From Lithobates sylvaticus (lineage: Eukaryota; Chordata; Amphibia; Anura; Ranidae), in assembly GCA_028564925.1 (NCBI GenBank), contig CM053030.1, positions 377,364,945 to 377,428,944 on the forward strand: a stretch of 64,000 bases of DNA. Direction: 5' to 3'. The translations under genes were made by a program, and so were the position numbers. The notes under the pieces were generated by a model. The model searched no databases and was not told the DNA's origin. It worked only from the letters and a program-made list of their open reading frames with translations. Shown here in pieces: positions 51,521 to 64,000 of the stretch; position 1 is the first letter of the stretch; each line of letters opens with the position of its first letter.

Positions 51521-52540
51521 TTTTCTCTTTTCTCTCTGAACTCTTTACTCCTTGATGTAATTTTATCCCTTTCGCTTATGAACTTTTACCTCCCTCACAT
51601 TTCACTGTACTTCAAATGTTAGATTTCTATCTTAGTAAATCTTTAAATAAATGCCTGATCCTTACTTGGCACCTAAATTTCTCTTTGTCAGCGTTGTACC
51701 TAAAACACAATACAAGAAACTACACAATATTGATTTTGTATATTTACTTTTATTAACTTCATTGTATCAACAAATCTATCAAAGCATGTTGTAATATATA
51801 TATGTATTTCTTGTTCATGAATTTTTACCACTTTTGAACTTATAGGCATCATATTGATAAACTTTACATAAGCTAGATGTATAACCTTGTTAGAATGGTA
51901 TGCCAACTCTTCCTTGTTCATTATCTACTTGTAAAAAAAAATAACAATTGATTATAGCTAAATGTAAACAATTTCACCCGATTAACACCTTTTCAAAAAT
52001 GACATTGGGACTCCAAGAGCTTGAGCCTTGTGATGTGCAAATGCTGCCCTTATCAGAAAAGCTAAGTGGTGGCCTGTCCGCTACCCTATTTCTACCCTAT
52101 TTCTTGCACCATTGTTGGTCCTTAAAGGCGATGGGCAGGCTCAGCAACTAATAGTGATAAAGGAGAGGTATAAGATATCTAAATAACATTGTCCTAGAAT
52201 TAGAAGTTTTAGGGGTGCTTGAGAAGGGGCTGACGTGTGTATGCAAGCACATGGTGGTATCTGTTATTTATTTCTGTTAAAAAGTTAATTGTATGTAAAC
52301 CTTATCAATTAACTTATCTTACTTGCTACATTTCCCCATTTTAAATACACAATTGGAAGTTTTTTGTTACATCTGTTTCATAAGTACAAAAACACACCTT
52401 TTAAACATGGCAGAAAATAAAAGCTGTCCTGTACCATGGTCATGCTTCCTGTGTAATCTCAGGGAGTTTAATTAGCCCTCCAAGTTTTTTTCTTTTTGTG
52501 GCCCACAGTATAATTAGAGTCTATGTTGTAGTAATGAGCA
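51521..52540. other. Non-coding DNA, nothing recognised
   Basis: AT-rich, no element ends noticed. Confidence 0.4.
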
Positions 52541-52542
52541 AA

Positions 52543-52581
52543 GTTTGCGTGTGTGTGTGTGTGTGTGTGGGGGGGGGGGGG
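52543..52581. repeat. (GT)n followed by poly-G
   Basis: About ten GT units then about 12 G. Low-complexity tract. Confidence 0.9.
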
Positions 52582-52746
52582 TTAAGTTATTTAGCAAAAT
52601 ACAATGGGGCAGGGCTGACAAAAATTCTGTGTGCTGTCAATCCACAACAGAACGTAGGAACTCAACAGATATTCTTCTGTATTTGCAGAATCTTTACAGG
52701 TATACTTAAAGAAATGTGTATGCATTGCAGAGACATACTGGGGATT

Positions 52747-52970
52747 TTTTACCAAAGGCAAATCCACTTTGCACTACAAGTGCACTGCAGTGCAGGCGCT
52801 GTAAATCTGAAGGGTAGATCTGAAATGAGAGGAAGCTCTGCTGATTTTATCATCCAATCATGCGCAAGCTAAAATGCTGCTTTTTTATTTTCCTTGCATG
52901 TCCCCCTAGGATCTACAGCAACTTTCATTGCATTTGTAGTGCAAAGTGGTTTTGCCTTTTGTAAACAACC
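52747..52970. mobile_element. MITE with 'accaaaggcaaatcc...gccttttgtaaac' ends
   Basis: Inverted ends around ggaagctctgctgattttatcatcc and ttttattttccttgcatg, as in the copy at 18685-18921. A C-run abuts it on the right. Confidence 0.65.
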
Positions 52971-53319
52971 CCCCCCCCCCCCCCATTTATATATGTTTTT
53001 TTTCTTCTTGCCCCAACATACAATTCTGTTCTCACCTAGTTCAAAAAGAACTGCCTTTAAACAGATCTACAGAACAACAGAACATTGACAAGTTTTTGCC
53101 TTTACAAACTCATCTTTATTTCATTAACATTTCAACCTAAAACTGTTAAATAAACTTCTTGAGAAAAAATAATGTATACATTTTAAAACATTGCTTTATG
53201 TTGCACATATTAAGCAATAAAGACATTATTGACATTGACAATACAATCATTATGAAAAAACATCCAAGAGACATTGGGAATTTGATGTGAATTCATAAAA
53301 AGTAGTGACAGAACAAAAA

Positions 53320-53530
53320 CATTCGCAAAGATCACTGGCTCATGTTAGGCTGCTCACAATAGACAGGATTACCTTCCAGTGGGGACCCAGCAGGAAAAAA
53401 ACATTCACCAGTGCAAGGAGCACGAGTCCAATAGATAAAAGAGTCCACATCATTTTATTGGTTTACACAAAAAAAAATACAATGTGTTTTGGGGGCAAGA
53501 AGAACCACCCCCCACCTTCATCAGGACATA
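53320..53530 (-). mobile_element. Single-arm fragment of a hammerhead-bearing retroelement
   Basis: On the minus strand CTGATGA (53518-53524) is followed by a G-run/C-run stem (gggg ... cccc), AAAACACATTGT, then aataaaatgatgtggactct and further sequence to about 53330. This resembles one arm of the fold-back elements (core motif, then a tail reading outward), but GAAAC is changed to AAAAC and stem I does not pair. It abuts a MITE at 53531. Confidence 0.45.
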
Positions 53531-54021
53531 AACGGAGTTCCACCCAAAAGTGGAACATCCGCTTTAAGGACTCCTGACTCCTTGACATGCCACATTTGGC
53601 ATGTCATTTTTTTTGGGGGGGGGGGGGGGGTGAAAGCATGAGTGCAGCTCTAACAGGGGGTGGGTACCTAGATTTGACAGATGCCCAGCTTTCACTTTCG
53701 CTCAGGCCGCCTAGGCGGCTCGAGCAGAACTTCCCTTCTTCCCCTCCCCTCCTGCAAACTTCTGGGACACGTCACAGGTCCCAGAAGATTGCCCAGCCAT
53801 TCAGGACGTGCAGTGCGACTCGCACATGTGCAGTGTGCACCCGGCCGTGAAGCCGCAAGCTGTCACAGCTGGGTGCCCATACTAGTGATGCCGGCACCCG
53901 GGAGAGAGGAGGGAGAGAACCGAGGCTCTGAGTGGCCACATCGCTGGATTGTGGAACAGGTGAGTGTGTGTTTATTAACAAACAGTGTTGTGACTTGAAT
54001 GGCTGGAACTCCGCTTTAAGT
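53531..54021. mobile_element. MITE-like element with 'cggagttcca...tggaactccg' ends
   Basis: Left AACGGAGTTCCACCC, right GGCTGGAACTCCGCTTTAAG. Includes a G-run (53617-53631) and a GC-rich interior. Open frames here are composition artefacts. Confidence 0.55.
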
Positions 54022-55750
54022 TAAAATAAAAACATTGAATGGCGTGACACAAGCATCTTCCAAAAGTGTTGAAAGCCAAAGACTGGAACATAGGGGAGCT
54101 AGTACACATGGGCTGCCAGAAAGATAATTATAACAGCTCTTATTTTGCAGCAACCTGTTGGTTTGATTTTGGACCCAATAGGGTCTCTAAAAAATCTATG
54201 ATTAGGGCCATTACTAATAATGTATTTATTTAGAAAAGTGTAGAAGAGTAGAAGAAGCAAGAAATAACTTATATAATAATGTGTCAGCTGTGATAGGTGT
54301 AGGATATGCTAGCCATTTTTCTTGAAATCACGTATTATTTGATAGCAAACAAATCCATGTTTAACAATGTGTACTTTCAGATTAGTTATCTACCTCTAGA
54401 TATAATTTATTTGTGATTTCTCTGAATGCCACCATCCACTATATCTTACTTATGCATGCCTGATGTTAATTTGGGTTTAATAAATGTTTTTACTCCAAAA
54501 TCCAGTTGAAATTCTTAAAACTTAATATCATCACACTTCAGTTAGATGGAGAGTGATGCACATCCCTGCCACTTTTTTATGTTTGCCATCTGTGCTTGCC
54601 ATCAGAATATTTCAGAAAACATCAATTTAGGCTTCATAAGAACCAAGGTGTTTTTATTCACAAGAGGGCAACTAAATAATGTGCGGCACAGCTGCCAACT
54701 GAGCTAGCTGGAGCTGTTATCAATTAGAGGCCATTCTTTATCATTTGTCTAATCTGAGCATCAGTCTGTAGTGGCTAAGGTTTGATTTGCATGATGTTTT
54801 GAACTGCAAAAATCTCTTTCAACTAGGTGTCTGGGAGATCTAAAAAATAATGTAACAGGTACAATAAATGCTGGAACTTATCCATTAATAATGCAACCAA
54901 AGAAGTGAAGTAGACACATGGCAGCTCTGTTGTGCGTGGCAATTCCTACATAGGTTGAGCACTGCAGAATTAATTTCCTATCACCAAACGTCACCCACCA
55001 CTGAGCAGGAGATTCATCATAAAACTGACTTGCTTGATGATAGAATAGGGAGATAATTTGGAATAGAAGATAAACAGGCCCAGTGCCAAGGCTATACAAA
55101 TGGTATTTCAGGACATTAAAATAACAATCAGCTACCCTAGGAGATAGTTACATTTGTCATACATATGCATTGTAGTACAAAAGCAAGTAACTTCTTTTTT
55201 GACTTTTTTTTTTTAGACTTGTCTCTGTGTAATTATTGAGCACATGATATAAGAAGAGATAAATTATGCCCTTTGACTAGCAGAAACCTGTCAGTTAATG
55301 CCGTTGGAGCTCCAGGAACTAGAAAGTCGCACACCTGTGTACAATTTAAAGCCAATTTTCCTTTTCATACTCAAAAATGTGAAGCCTTTAAATTTGAGCT
55401 CGAAAAAAAATGTGTACATTTTAAGGTGACACGTAAACCACATGCCATGCAAAAGGCTATATACAATGCTTTAAAAGAATACATTTCCTGGCTACTTTAT
55501 TAGGTGAAGTGGTTTAAAACTGAAAAGTGTCAACAAATCATGTGACCGCAATGTAATACATAATGCATATAATACAGTTCAGTTTTTGCTTGACCAAATA
55601 TTAAAATGGGGATCTAGACAGCCTTAACTAGAAGGTAGTTAATTGTACCGTATGGGGGATGCAGCATATCTCCTGTGATTTTACAGTCTCTAGAGCTCTG
55701 AGAATAGAAAACCAGACAGGATCAGTTCTTCATGCAAAAAAAAAAAAAAC
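54022..55750. other. Non-coding DNA, nothing recognised
   Basis: One of the least repeat-rich parts of the window. No convincing exon. Confidence 0.4.
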
Positions 55751-55754
55751 TTGT

Positions 55755-56225
55755 CAAAGGAGAAGTACAGGCTTGTTGGCTGTACTTCTCCTGTGGATCA
55801 CAGGAGTGCAGTCCATTCTGCACTCCTGTGACCTGTTTTCAGCAGACAGCAGGCTAAAGTCCAATGTCAGCTGACATCACAGAGCCAGGCCAGGCTGGGG
55901 AATTTTTTTACAACCATATGGTCAGGATCCACCCAGAACCCAGGAACGGCAACTGGCTCAGCCTCTCAGCAAGCTGCTGAGAGCCTGAGCCAGCCGCTCC
56001 TATCCCCTCCACAGCTCAGCGCTCCAGTGAGCATGGGGGGTGCAGAGAAGACAGCAGTGACTGACAGTCACTAGCTCGGTGTTAATGGAGCTCAGAGAAG
56101 TGAGCGATCAGCGGTGTTTGATTGCTATGTTCTCAGTGTTAGAGCCGGTGGGGGACAGATGCAACATTCGACCGATGCTGCATCCACCCAGGTAAATTTG
56201 ATTCTTGAAAAAAAATAGTATACTC
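55755..56225. repeat. Dispersed-repeat block with internal hairpins
   Basis: Starts with hairpins ggagaagtacag/ctgtacttctcc and cacaggagtgcag/ctgcactcctgtg. The GC-rich remainder has no coding content, and the ends are unclear. Confidence 0.4.
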
Positions 56226-56571
56226 TTTTAATCTCTTTTAATGAAAGAGATCAGAGTCCAGTCAAATCCAATTGAAGCTGGCAGGAAGTCCACAAGACTG
56301 ATGTCCACAATTGCTCACATAACCTCTCTCAGTGCAGTATATTGAAACACATCTTTGATCTCACAGCATGTGAAACATCACTCCTGTTTTACTCCAGCCA
56401 TCTAATAACAATACAATTAGACTATGAGTCGAACAGTGTTACCAAAATTAAAAAACAAAGTATTGGAGAAGTGTTGTCATGCCTGATAAATATTTATCTT
56501 GATTGGTGGACCATATAGTACAAAGGTAGGTATGTATAAAATGATGCATACAGTAAAGAATTTTAACTGAA

Positions 56572-56843
56572 ATGCAGGGCCGGTGCAAGGATTGTACACA
56601 AAGAGGGTAATCGGTGTAGCGGGGGGGCAATAACAGGAACCGATCCCCTGTTTGTCTGCCTTTGCAGCAGCTGAAAGCCAGCAGGAGGGAGAAGAGGAGA
56701 AGCTGGCTTTGAGGTTCATTTACAGGTTCCTGTAAATTCCCCCCCACTGTATCGATCACCCTCTCTCCTACCTACATTTGGGGATTCCGTTTTTTCTGCC
56801 CCTCACCCCTATGCTGATGTCCTTAGGGGGCTGTCTCTGGTGC
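56572..56843. repeat. Possible hAT-type MITE ('cagggccggtgc...ggtgccctg')
   Basis: Short matching ends CAGGGCCGGTGC and GGTGCCCTG, but no 8-bp duplication seen, so only tentative. Confidence 0.35.
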
Positions 56844-56891
56844 CCTGCTGTTATTTAATACTATCACATCTACATAAGCTTTTTTATATAC

Positions 56892-57360
56892 TTAAGCCTC
56901 ATACACACGATCGGACCGTGGACCAACTTTCCCATGGATTTTTGTCCAAAGGGCGTTGGCCCCAAGTTGGTATTGCATACACACGATCGGACTTTTTAGG
57001 CAACAAACATGAACGTAGTGACGTTTCAATGTACTGCCGACACTTCAAAAGAGGACATTCGAATACTCCAGCGCCACCTTTGGTCAACTTCTATATTGCT
57101 GTCTGATCTTTTGCATTGGTTCTGAGCATGCGTGTTTGTACTTTGTACAAAAGTCCGTTGGTTTTGTGTACACACAGTCGGACTTTGGTCCATTGGACTT
57201 TTGTTGACAGAAAGTTGTTCCGTTCGCACAGCCAACAAAAGTCCGATGAAACCTGGAAAAAGTTGGTCCGATGGAGCATACACACGGTCAAATATTGGTC
57301 CAAACCAGCTAATTTGCATGTTGGTTGTCAAAAAGTCCGATCGTGTGCACGGGCCTTTAG
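56892..57360. mobile_element. MITE with 'catacacacgatcgg' ends, copy 3
   Basis: Left TTAAGCCTCATACACACGAT, right GATCGTGTGCACGGGCCTTT. Inner gatggagcatacacacggtc is shared with the copies at 34066 and 44820. Confidence 0.8.
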
Positions 57361-58942
57361 GCGTTATGCACATGGGGCGCTAGAAAAAATGAGCTGCAAA
57401 GCTACTACCAATGTCTGGAAAAAGCATCTGTAAAAACATGCTTTTAGTAGTTTTTTGCATTTGCGTTAATGCACATTTAGCCACGCTAGCTTTTAGCAGT
57501 GTTTCTCATGTCTCTATTCAAAATCAATGGTTCCCTATGGGAGCCCATTGATTTGAATAGAAGTCGCACCAGAAGTCGGATCATGATGATCCGACTTGCG
57601 GCGCGGCTTGTGTTCTGAGGATCTTGAAGGGAAACCCTCACCAAAATAAAAAAAATGGCATGGGGTTCCCCCCAAGACGATACCAGACCACTCGGTCTGG
57701 TATGAATTTTAGGGGAAACCCCCACACCCAAAGAAATTGGCGTGGGGTCCCCCCAAGATCCATACCAGACCCTTATCCAGGTCAGGAAAGGGGGGGTCAA
57801 CATGGGGGGTGGGGTCAACATGGGCCCCCCACCCCAAAGCACCTTGCCCCATGTTGATTGAGACAAGGGCCTCTTCCCAACAACCCTGGGTGGTGGTTGT
57901 CAGGGTCTGCGGACGGGGGCTTATCGGAATCTGAAAGGCCCCTTTTAAAGTAATTTATTAAGGCAGCTCCAGCATCTCTTCATCCTCCCGTTCTTCCTCC
58001 TCCTCTACTGATGTCTTCTTCCCCTCTCCGGTTCTCCTCTCTGTGCTGTCTTCTCCCCTTCTCCAGTTCTTTTCCTCTCTGCGATGTCTTCTCCCGCTGC
58101 CGGGTCTGCTCTCTCCGCTGTCTTCTCCCGCTGCCGGGTCTCCTCTCTCCGCTGTCTTCTCCCTCTGTTCTTCCTCTGATGTTGTCACGACACGCTCTCC
58201 CGCTGTAATTCTGGGTCCGCCGTGTGCCATTACTTATATAGGCATGGGGCATGGCCAACCGGTGACTTCATCTGGATGCCCCACCCCTTATGATGTCACC
58301 GCCCAGTGCATGATGGGATGGTGATGTCACAAGGGGACGGGGCTTCCAGATGACATCACAGGGTGGCAACGCCCAATGTCTATATAAGTAATAGCACGCG
58401 CTAGTAATCCCCTTTCCTGACCTTCCCGGGCTGCATACTTTGATAAGGGTCTGGTATGAATCTTGGGGGGGGGGGCCCCGTGACATTTATTTTGGAGTGG
58501 GGGTTTCCCTTAAAATCCATACCAGACTGAAGGGTCTGGTATCCTTTTGGGGGGAACCCCACGCCATTCTTTTTTTCATTTTGGCGAGGGGTTCCCCTTC
58601 AAGATCCTCCCACAAGCCGCGCCGCAAGTCTGATCATCATGATCCAACTTCTGGTGTGACTTCTATTTAAATCAATGGGCTCCCATAGGTTTTTAAATGG
58701 CATGAGAAACGCTTGACAAGGCTTAACGCAGCTGTATCCAGCGTTAAGCCACATTTAGCAGCTTTTACCAGCATCAGGCGTTTTTACAACACCGGTCATC
58801 AGAACACGCTGGTCGGGGTTTTTTTTTTGGAGCTTAAAAACGCCTATGCCACTTACAGCTCCTAAAAGCCTGTGTGTGCATGAGGCCATAGAATAACATG
58901 GAGAGGCATGTAAGAATCCCCAGTGTGCATGAGGCCTTAAAA
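57361..58942. mobile_element. Large inverted-repeat element, about 1.6 kb, non-coding
   Basis: The left part (57465-57780) is the imperfect inverse of 58420-58850: aatagaagtcgcaccagaagtcggat, gcggcgcggcttgtg and ggataccagacc-type blocks occur in both. Ends cgttatgcacatggggc and cagtgtgcatgaggcc. The interior holds a minisatellite (57995-58170). No transposase recognised, so it is probably a long non-autonomous DNA transposon. Confidence 0.7.
57995..58170. repeat. Minisatellite, unit about 33-36 bp
   Basis: About five diverged units built on tctctccgctgtcttctccc and gctgccgggtct. The minus strand reads as Glu/Arg/Gly-rich open frames that are a by-product of the repeat. Confidence 0.75.
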
Positions 58943-59225
58943 CTGGGTGGGGTAAAGGGACTGTAAGAGGAAGGGTTGTAAAACTGTTAAAAAAAAAACA
59001 TAATTTTTAAATTTCTGAGACATTCATGTTATATTAACTACACAACAGACTGATGCAAGTCTAATAAAATACAAATGAGATAAGAATGGTTTTATTTAAA
59101 TTCCAATTATGATAACTCACTGTTCCAGATAGCAAAGATAAAACAATTAGGCCAATATGTAATAATTATGAATAATATCGAATTTCTTTTTTGGCATAAA
59201 CAAAGATAATTTCTCAGTCCATTAG

Positions 59226-59230
<5 letters not shown>
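58943..59230. other. Non-coding DNA, nothing recognised
   Basis: Short AT-rich stretch before the microsatellite. Confidence 0.4.
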
Positions 59231-60117
<887 letters not shown>

Positions 60118-61045
60118 TCTAAAGCAGTATTAAACCCAACAATAAAATTATAATAGATTGCAGCTTACCAATCCTTAAAGTAGTTGTTTTATGGCTGAAG
60201 TTTTTTTTACCTTCATGCATTCTATGCATGAAGGTAAAAACCTTCAGTGTGCAGCTCCCCCCTCAGGCCCCCCCCCCCAAACACTTACCTAAGCCCGATC
60301 TCAAGCCAGCGATGTGCACGAGACCCAAGGCTCTCCTGGGTTTCTCGCTCCTGATTGGCTGAGAAGCAGTAGCAGGGGCCATTGGCTCCCACTGCTGTGA
60401 AGCACAGCCAGTGAGGTAGGAGTGGGGGCGGGGCTTAGCCGCACACTCTCTGTGTCTTATGAACACAGAAAGCCGACACTGTAATGAGCATGCACTAGTG
60501 CCCCCACAGCAGCCGACTTGCTATGGGGGCACTCAGCAAGGGGGAGGGTCCCAGAATGCTGGCGGGGGACCCGAGAAGAAGAAGATCTGGACTGCTCTGT
60601 GCAAAACCATTGCACAGAGCAGGTAAGTATAACATGTTTGTTATTTTATTTAGAGAAAAATGTTTCCTTTACAATCACTTTAAATGTGTTGGTTGCATTA
60701 GTTTTCTTTTTTTAGACTTTTTTCTCTTTATTTCACCTGCTGATCTGGCCAGTAACACATTTATGTCCTAAAGTGTCTGCATTCAGGATGGGGGTGCAAC
60801 ATAGACACTTTTGGGCAGAAGAGTAGTGCTAGATGGTAATGAGTTTGTCTCAGCCCTCTAACTGCCAAGCTGCACAGCTTGGTCTGTTAAAGAAAGTTAA
60901 ACAATAATAGACTTACTGGCTAGATCACTGGGTAGAAATAAAGGAAAAAAAATCATAAAAAAATAAAACTATGCAGCCACATTTAAGGCTTGGTAGGCTG
61001 CAATATGTTACATTTTTGTTGTGGGGTTTAATACTGCCTTAAATG
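60118..61045. mobile_element. MITE with 'gcagtattaaaccc' ends carrying a nested MITE
   Basis: The left arm 60118-60178 (aaagcagtattaaacccaac ... gcagcttaccaatcct) is complementary to the right arm 60981-61045 (ggcttggtaggctgc ... ggtttaatactgcctt). A 'ttacaatcactttaa' MITE (60172-60684) lies inside. Confidence 0.7.
60172..60684. mobile_element. Nested copy of the 'ttacaatcactttaa' MITE
   Basis: Left CCTTAAAGTAGTTGTTTTATG, right CCTTTACAATCACTTTAAAT. The hairpin ccttcatgcattctatgcatgaagg is at about 60210-60236. Relatives at 9502-10348 and 24165-24498. Confidence 0.6.
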
Positions 61046-61364
61046 TCTGCACATGCACTAAGATGCATGAGGAGTACCATACCGCTCCACATACACTTCA
61101 ATGAGGCTTTCATGAAAAAAAGTTTTTTATGCCCTGTGCATTTGTGAGTTCATGCCTACCTGGTGCAAAGGTCAGATAAACATTGGAATAACTGTAAATC
61201 TACACCTGCTCAAAAATGAATAAATGTGACTTAAAAGTATATAATAAACTTGTATACCCAACACATGAACAAAATGTATACCAAAACCAAACATATGACT
61301 ACAAGAGAGCTGCACGTCTTCCCGATTAAATAAAGCCAAAGATGTAAAAAATTAAATAGATTAG
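61046..61364. other. Non-coding DNA, nothing recognised
   Basis: AT-rich flank of the large palindrome. Confidence 0.4.
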
Positions 61365-63944
61365 AATAGTAGATACTTGTGTATAAAAATTATCCCTGCG
61401 CCACCATAAACAGAATAGAGCAAAGTAACTGCTGCACACACTGGGGCAAATGTCTGAAGCCAAAGAGTAAATTGTGTTTTAGGTAGTGGTGCGCTGTATA
61501 GAACAATCCTAATTGTGCTAGACGGAGCTAGCTAAATAGGCAGCAAAAGGTAGGTGTGGATGATGGTAGAGCTAGAGCGATGTCTGTAACCTGAACGGTT
61601 ACAACCTTAATCCAGTGCAAATATCGCAAATTTTAAAAAGGAAATACATAATAAGAACCTAGTGGTTAAAAATGACTAGTGCAGTGTGCACTGTGGTGAA
61701 TGAAGGTAAACTCTCAACGAATATAATAAAGTGTCCAAGTGATAAAACAGAATAAAATAAATAATCCCAGTGGGTATGTAGCAATGTGAGATCCTTACAA
61801 TGAAGTAGACGGATAAAGTGCAAAGTGCTGGAATGGGAAAATGGAAATGGACACTATTCCAAGTTTCAACAGTGTCTTGGTGCTGAAGGTAGCGCCTAAA
61901 GTGGCTAGTGATCCTCAGAGGTAGGATATTTTGTGACAGAGAAATTTACACAAATAATGAAACTTATATTTAAAACCAGGTAAGCGAAACTCGCTAAACA
62001 TAAAGATGTATTCAAAAGTCCAGATGGAGCATACTCCTACGGTGATCAGTGCAAGTATGGGTGGGAAGAACGTGAAAACTGGTTTCCTATTTAGTCCAGT
62101 GGAGAAAACCAATGATATAAATCCATAAAACCAATAATTTAAATAAATAAATCTGTGACTGTGTGGCACACACCGTATTCACAACGGTTAATACACAGTT
62201 GAAGTGATGTAGGGTTTTGGGTGCAATGTGACATAAACTGAGTCCAACATAAAGATAAAGTGCGAGTGCTTGATAACGCAGATTAGTGCAGTGCTGTGTG
62301 GGACGGTAGATGATCCGTGCGTTCTCCTTCGTGCAGAATAAATGGATGGATGTCCCCTTACCTTACAGCTGTAAGGTAACAGCGTATAGTGGAGATCTCG
62401 TTTGGGTCCTTGGTCGGCGTTCCTGGTGTACTGCCCTGGGTCCTACCCTGCCTATAGTATGCGGTCCTGCCTCTTTACATGTGTCCACAGTGGGGGAGCT
62501 CGCCAGTAGTATAGGTTTTTAGGGAAGAGATGAAGGAAACCTCATAGTGCAGTATTCCAGTATAATACAATATTTTAATGGTATACAGAAAGGTACTCAC
62601 ATTTAGCAAACAATACAATGAGCGATGTAAAAACGAGCTGCGGGCTCGTAGGACGTCACTTCCGGTGTCACAGTCCCGACGCGTGTTCGTGTTCGTCCCC
62701 TGATGAAGTCACGTGACCGTGACGAACACGCGTCGGGACTGTGACACCGGAAGTGACGTCCTACGAGCCCGCAGCTCGTTTTTACATCGCTCATTGTATT
62801 GTTTGCTAAATGTGAGTACCTTTCTGTATACCATTAAAATATTGTATTATACTGGAATACTGCACTATGAGGTTTCCTTCATCTCTTCCCTAAAAACCTA
62901 TACTACTGGCGAGCTCCCCCACTGTGGACACATGTAAAGAGGCAGGACCGCATACTATAGGCAGGGTAGGACCCAGGGCAGTACACCAGGAACGCCGACC
63001 AAGGACCCAAACGAGATCTCCACTATACGCTGTTACCTTACAGCTGTAAGGTAAGGGGACATCCATCCATTTATTCTGCACGAAGGAGAACGCACGGATC
63101 ATCTACCGTCCCACACAGCACTGCACTAATCTGCGTTATCAAGCACTCGCACTTTATCTTTATGTTGGACTCAGTTTATGTCACATTGCACCCAAAACCC
63201 TACATCACTTCAACTGTGTATTAACCGTTGTGAATATGGTGTGTGCCACACAGTCACAGATTTATTTATTTAAATTATTGGTTTTATGGATTTATATCAT
63301 TGGTTTTCTCCACTGGACTAAATAGGAAACCAGTTTTCACGTTCTTCCCACCCATACTTGCACTGATCACCGTAGGAGTATGCTCCATCTGGACTTTTGA
63401 ATACATCTTTATGTTTAGCGAGTTTCGCTTACCTGGTTTTAAATATAAGTTTCATTATTTGTGTAAATTTCTCTGTCACAAAATATCCTACCTCTGAGGA
63501 TCACTAGCCACTTTAGGCGCTACCTTCAGCACCAAGACACTGTTGAAACTTGGAATAGTGTCCATTTCCATTTTCCCATTCCAGCACTTTGCACTTTATC
63601 CGTCTACTTCATTGTAAGGATCTCACATTGCTACATACCCACTGGGATTATTTATTTTATTCTGTTTTATCACTTTATTATATTCGTTGAGAGTTTACCT
63701 TCATTCACCACAGTGCACACTGCACTAGTCATTTTTAACCACTAGGTTCTTATTATGTATTTCCTTTTTAAAATTTGCGATATTTGCACTGGATTAAGGT
63801 TGTAACCGTTCAGGTTACAGACATCGCTCTAGCTCTACCATCATCCACACCTACCTTTTGCTGCCTATTTAGCTAGCTCCGTCTAGCACAATTAGGATTG
63901 TTCTATACAGCGCACCACTACCTAAAACACAATAGTAGATACTT
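61365..63944. mobile_element. Large, near-perfect fold-back element, 14-bp direct repeats (element D)
   Basis: The direct repeat aatagtagatactt (61365-61378 and 63931-63944) bounds 61379-63930. The arms 61471-62690 and 62722-63933 mirror each other about 62706 and look almost identical. The left arm runs 92 bp further out (61379-61470) than the right. The 31-bp spacer contains CTGATGA and the start of the hammerhead-like stem II. No real coding sequence: small open frames appear twice because of the symmetry. High arm identity indicates a young insertion. Confidence 0.88.
62695..62739 (+). ncRNA. Hammerhead-like motif at the axis of element D
   Basis: Stem I gtccc (62695-62699), CTGATGA (62700-62706), unpaired A, stem II gtcac...gtgac, GAAC (62724-62727), acgcgt, C, stem I gggac (62735-62739). 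A perfect 5-bp stem I and first core. The second core is GAAC in place of GAAA, so this copy may be inactive. Confidence 0.55.
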
Positions 63945-64000
63945 ATATCACATGAGTGACAAAAATGAATGCAAATAAAATTGTCCACAATTCATATAAG

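Noticed and set aside
57958-58258. Glu/Arg-rich open frames
   Set aside because: By-product of the 33-36-bp minisatellite.
61915-63497. Two pairs of identical 70- and 84-codon open frames
   Set aside because: Each pair is one sequence read from the two arms of the palindrome. No protein features.

Overview
The window looks like a repeat-dense stretch of an anuran genome, most likely a ranid frog. The evidence is the low overall GC content, long (TA)n and (TATC)n microsatellites, many short non-autonomous DNA transposons with terminal inverted repeats, a full-length Tc1-like transposon, an L1/Tx1-type LINE fragment and Penelope-like GIY-YIG retroelement sequence. The species-group call rests on my memory of repeat types common in ranid genomes, not on a search. 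I see no complete host gene, rRNA, tRNA or CRISPR. The only plausible host coding sequence is one short candidate exon ending in a perfect-consensus splice donor at 158/159, so much of the window may be intron or intergenic DNA.

Layout. 1-4 kb: candidate exon, then AT-rich DNA with short elements, including an old inverted-repeat insertion (1981-2368). 4.1-6.1 kb: another inverted-repeat element whose AT-rich middle holds a whole Tc1-like transposon (4376-5996) with an intact 340-residue DD34E transposase. 6.1-16 kb: nested MITE-like families and a long TA/TATC microsatellite (11.65-12.03 kb). 18.1-19.05 kb: an old fold-back element with a 13-bp direct repeat at its ends. 19.3-24.5 kb: more MITEs and a 20.6-kb hairpin. 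24.5-27.2 kb: two Penelope-like (GIY-YIG) copies head to head, with 1264-bp arms. 27.46-29.84 kb: two nearly identical 1188-bp tandem units, each with a hammerhead-ribozyme-like motif. 34-36.3 kb: MITEs. 36.95-37.70 kb and 42.25-42.66 kb: fold-back elements, the second inside a decayed Tc1/mariner (42.24-44.1 kb). 41.1-41.8 and 49.85-49.98 kb: hAT-type MITEs with exact 8-bp duplications. 50.15-51.35 kb: LINE ORF2 fragment. 53-61 kb: MITEs, one large inverted element (57.36-58.94 kb) and a TA/CA microsatellite. 61.38-63.93 kb: a 2.5-kb, nearly perfect palindrome.

The main discovery candidate is a recurring architecture. At least seven insertions are built as two inverted arms meeting at or near a short motif: CTGANGA, a small stem-loop, then GAAAC and GTH. 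This resembles a type I hammerhead ribozyme core. Four of the insertions are bounded by 11-16-bp direct repeats. Penelope-like elements are known to carry hammerheads in their terminal repeats and to insert as partial inverted or tandem copies. I therefore infer a swarm of non-autonomous Penelope-related fold-back elements, possibly driven by elements like the GIY-YIG copy in this window.
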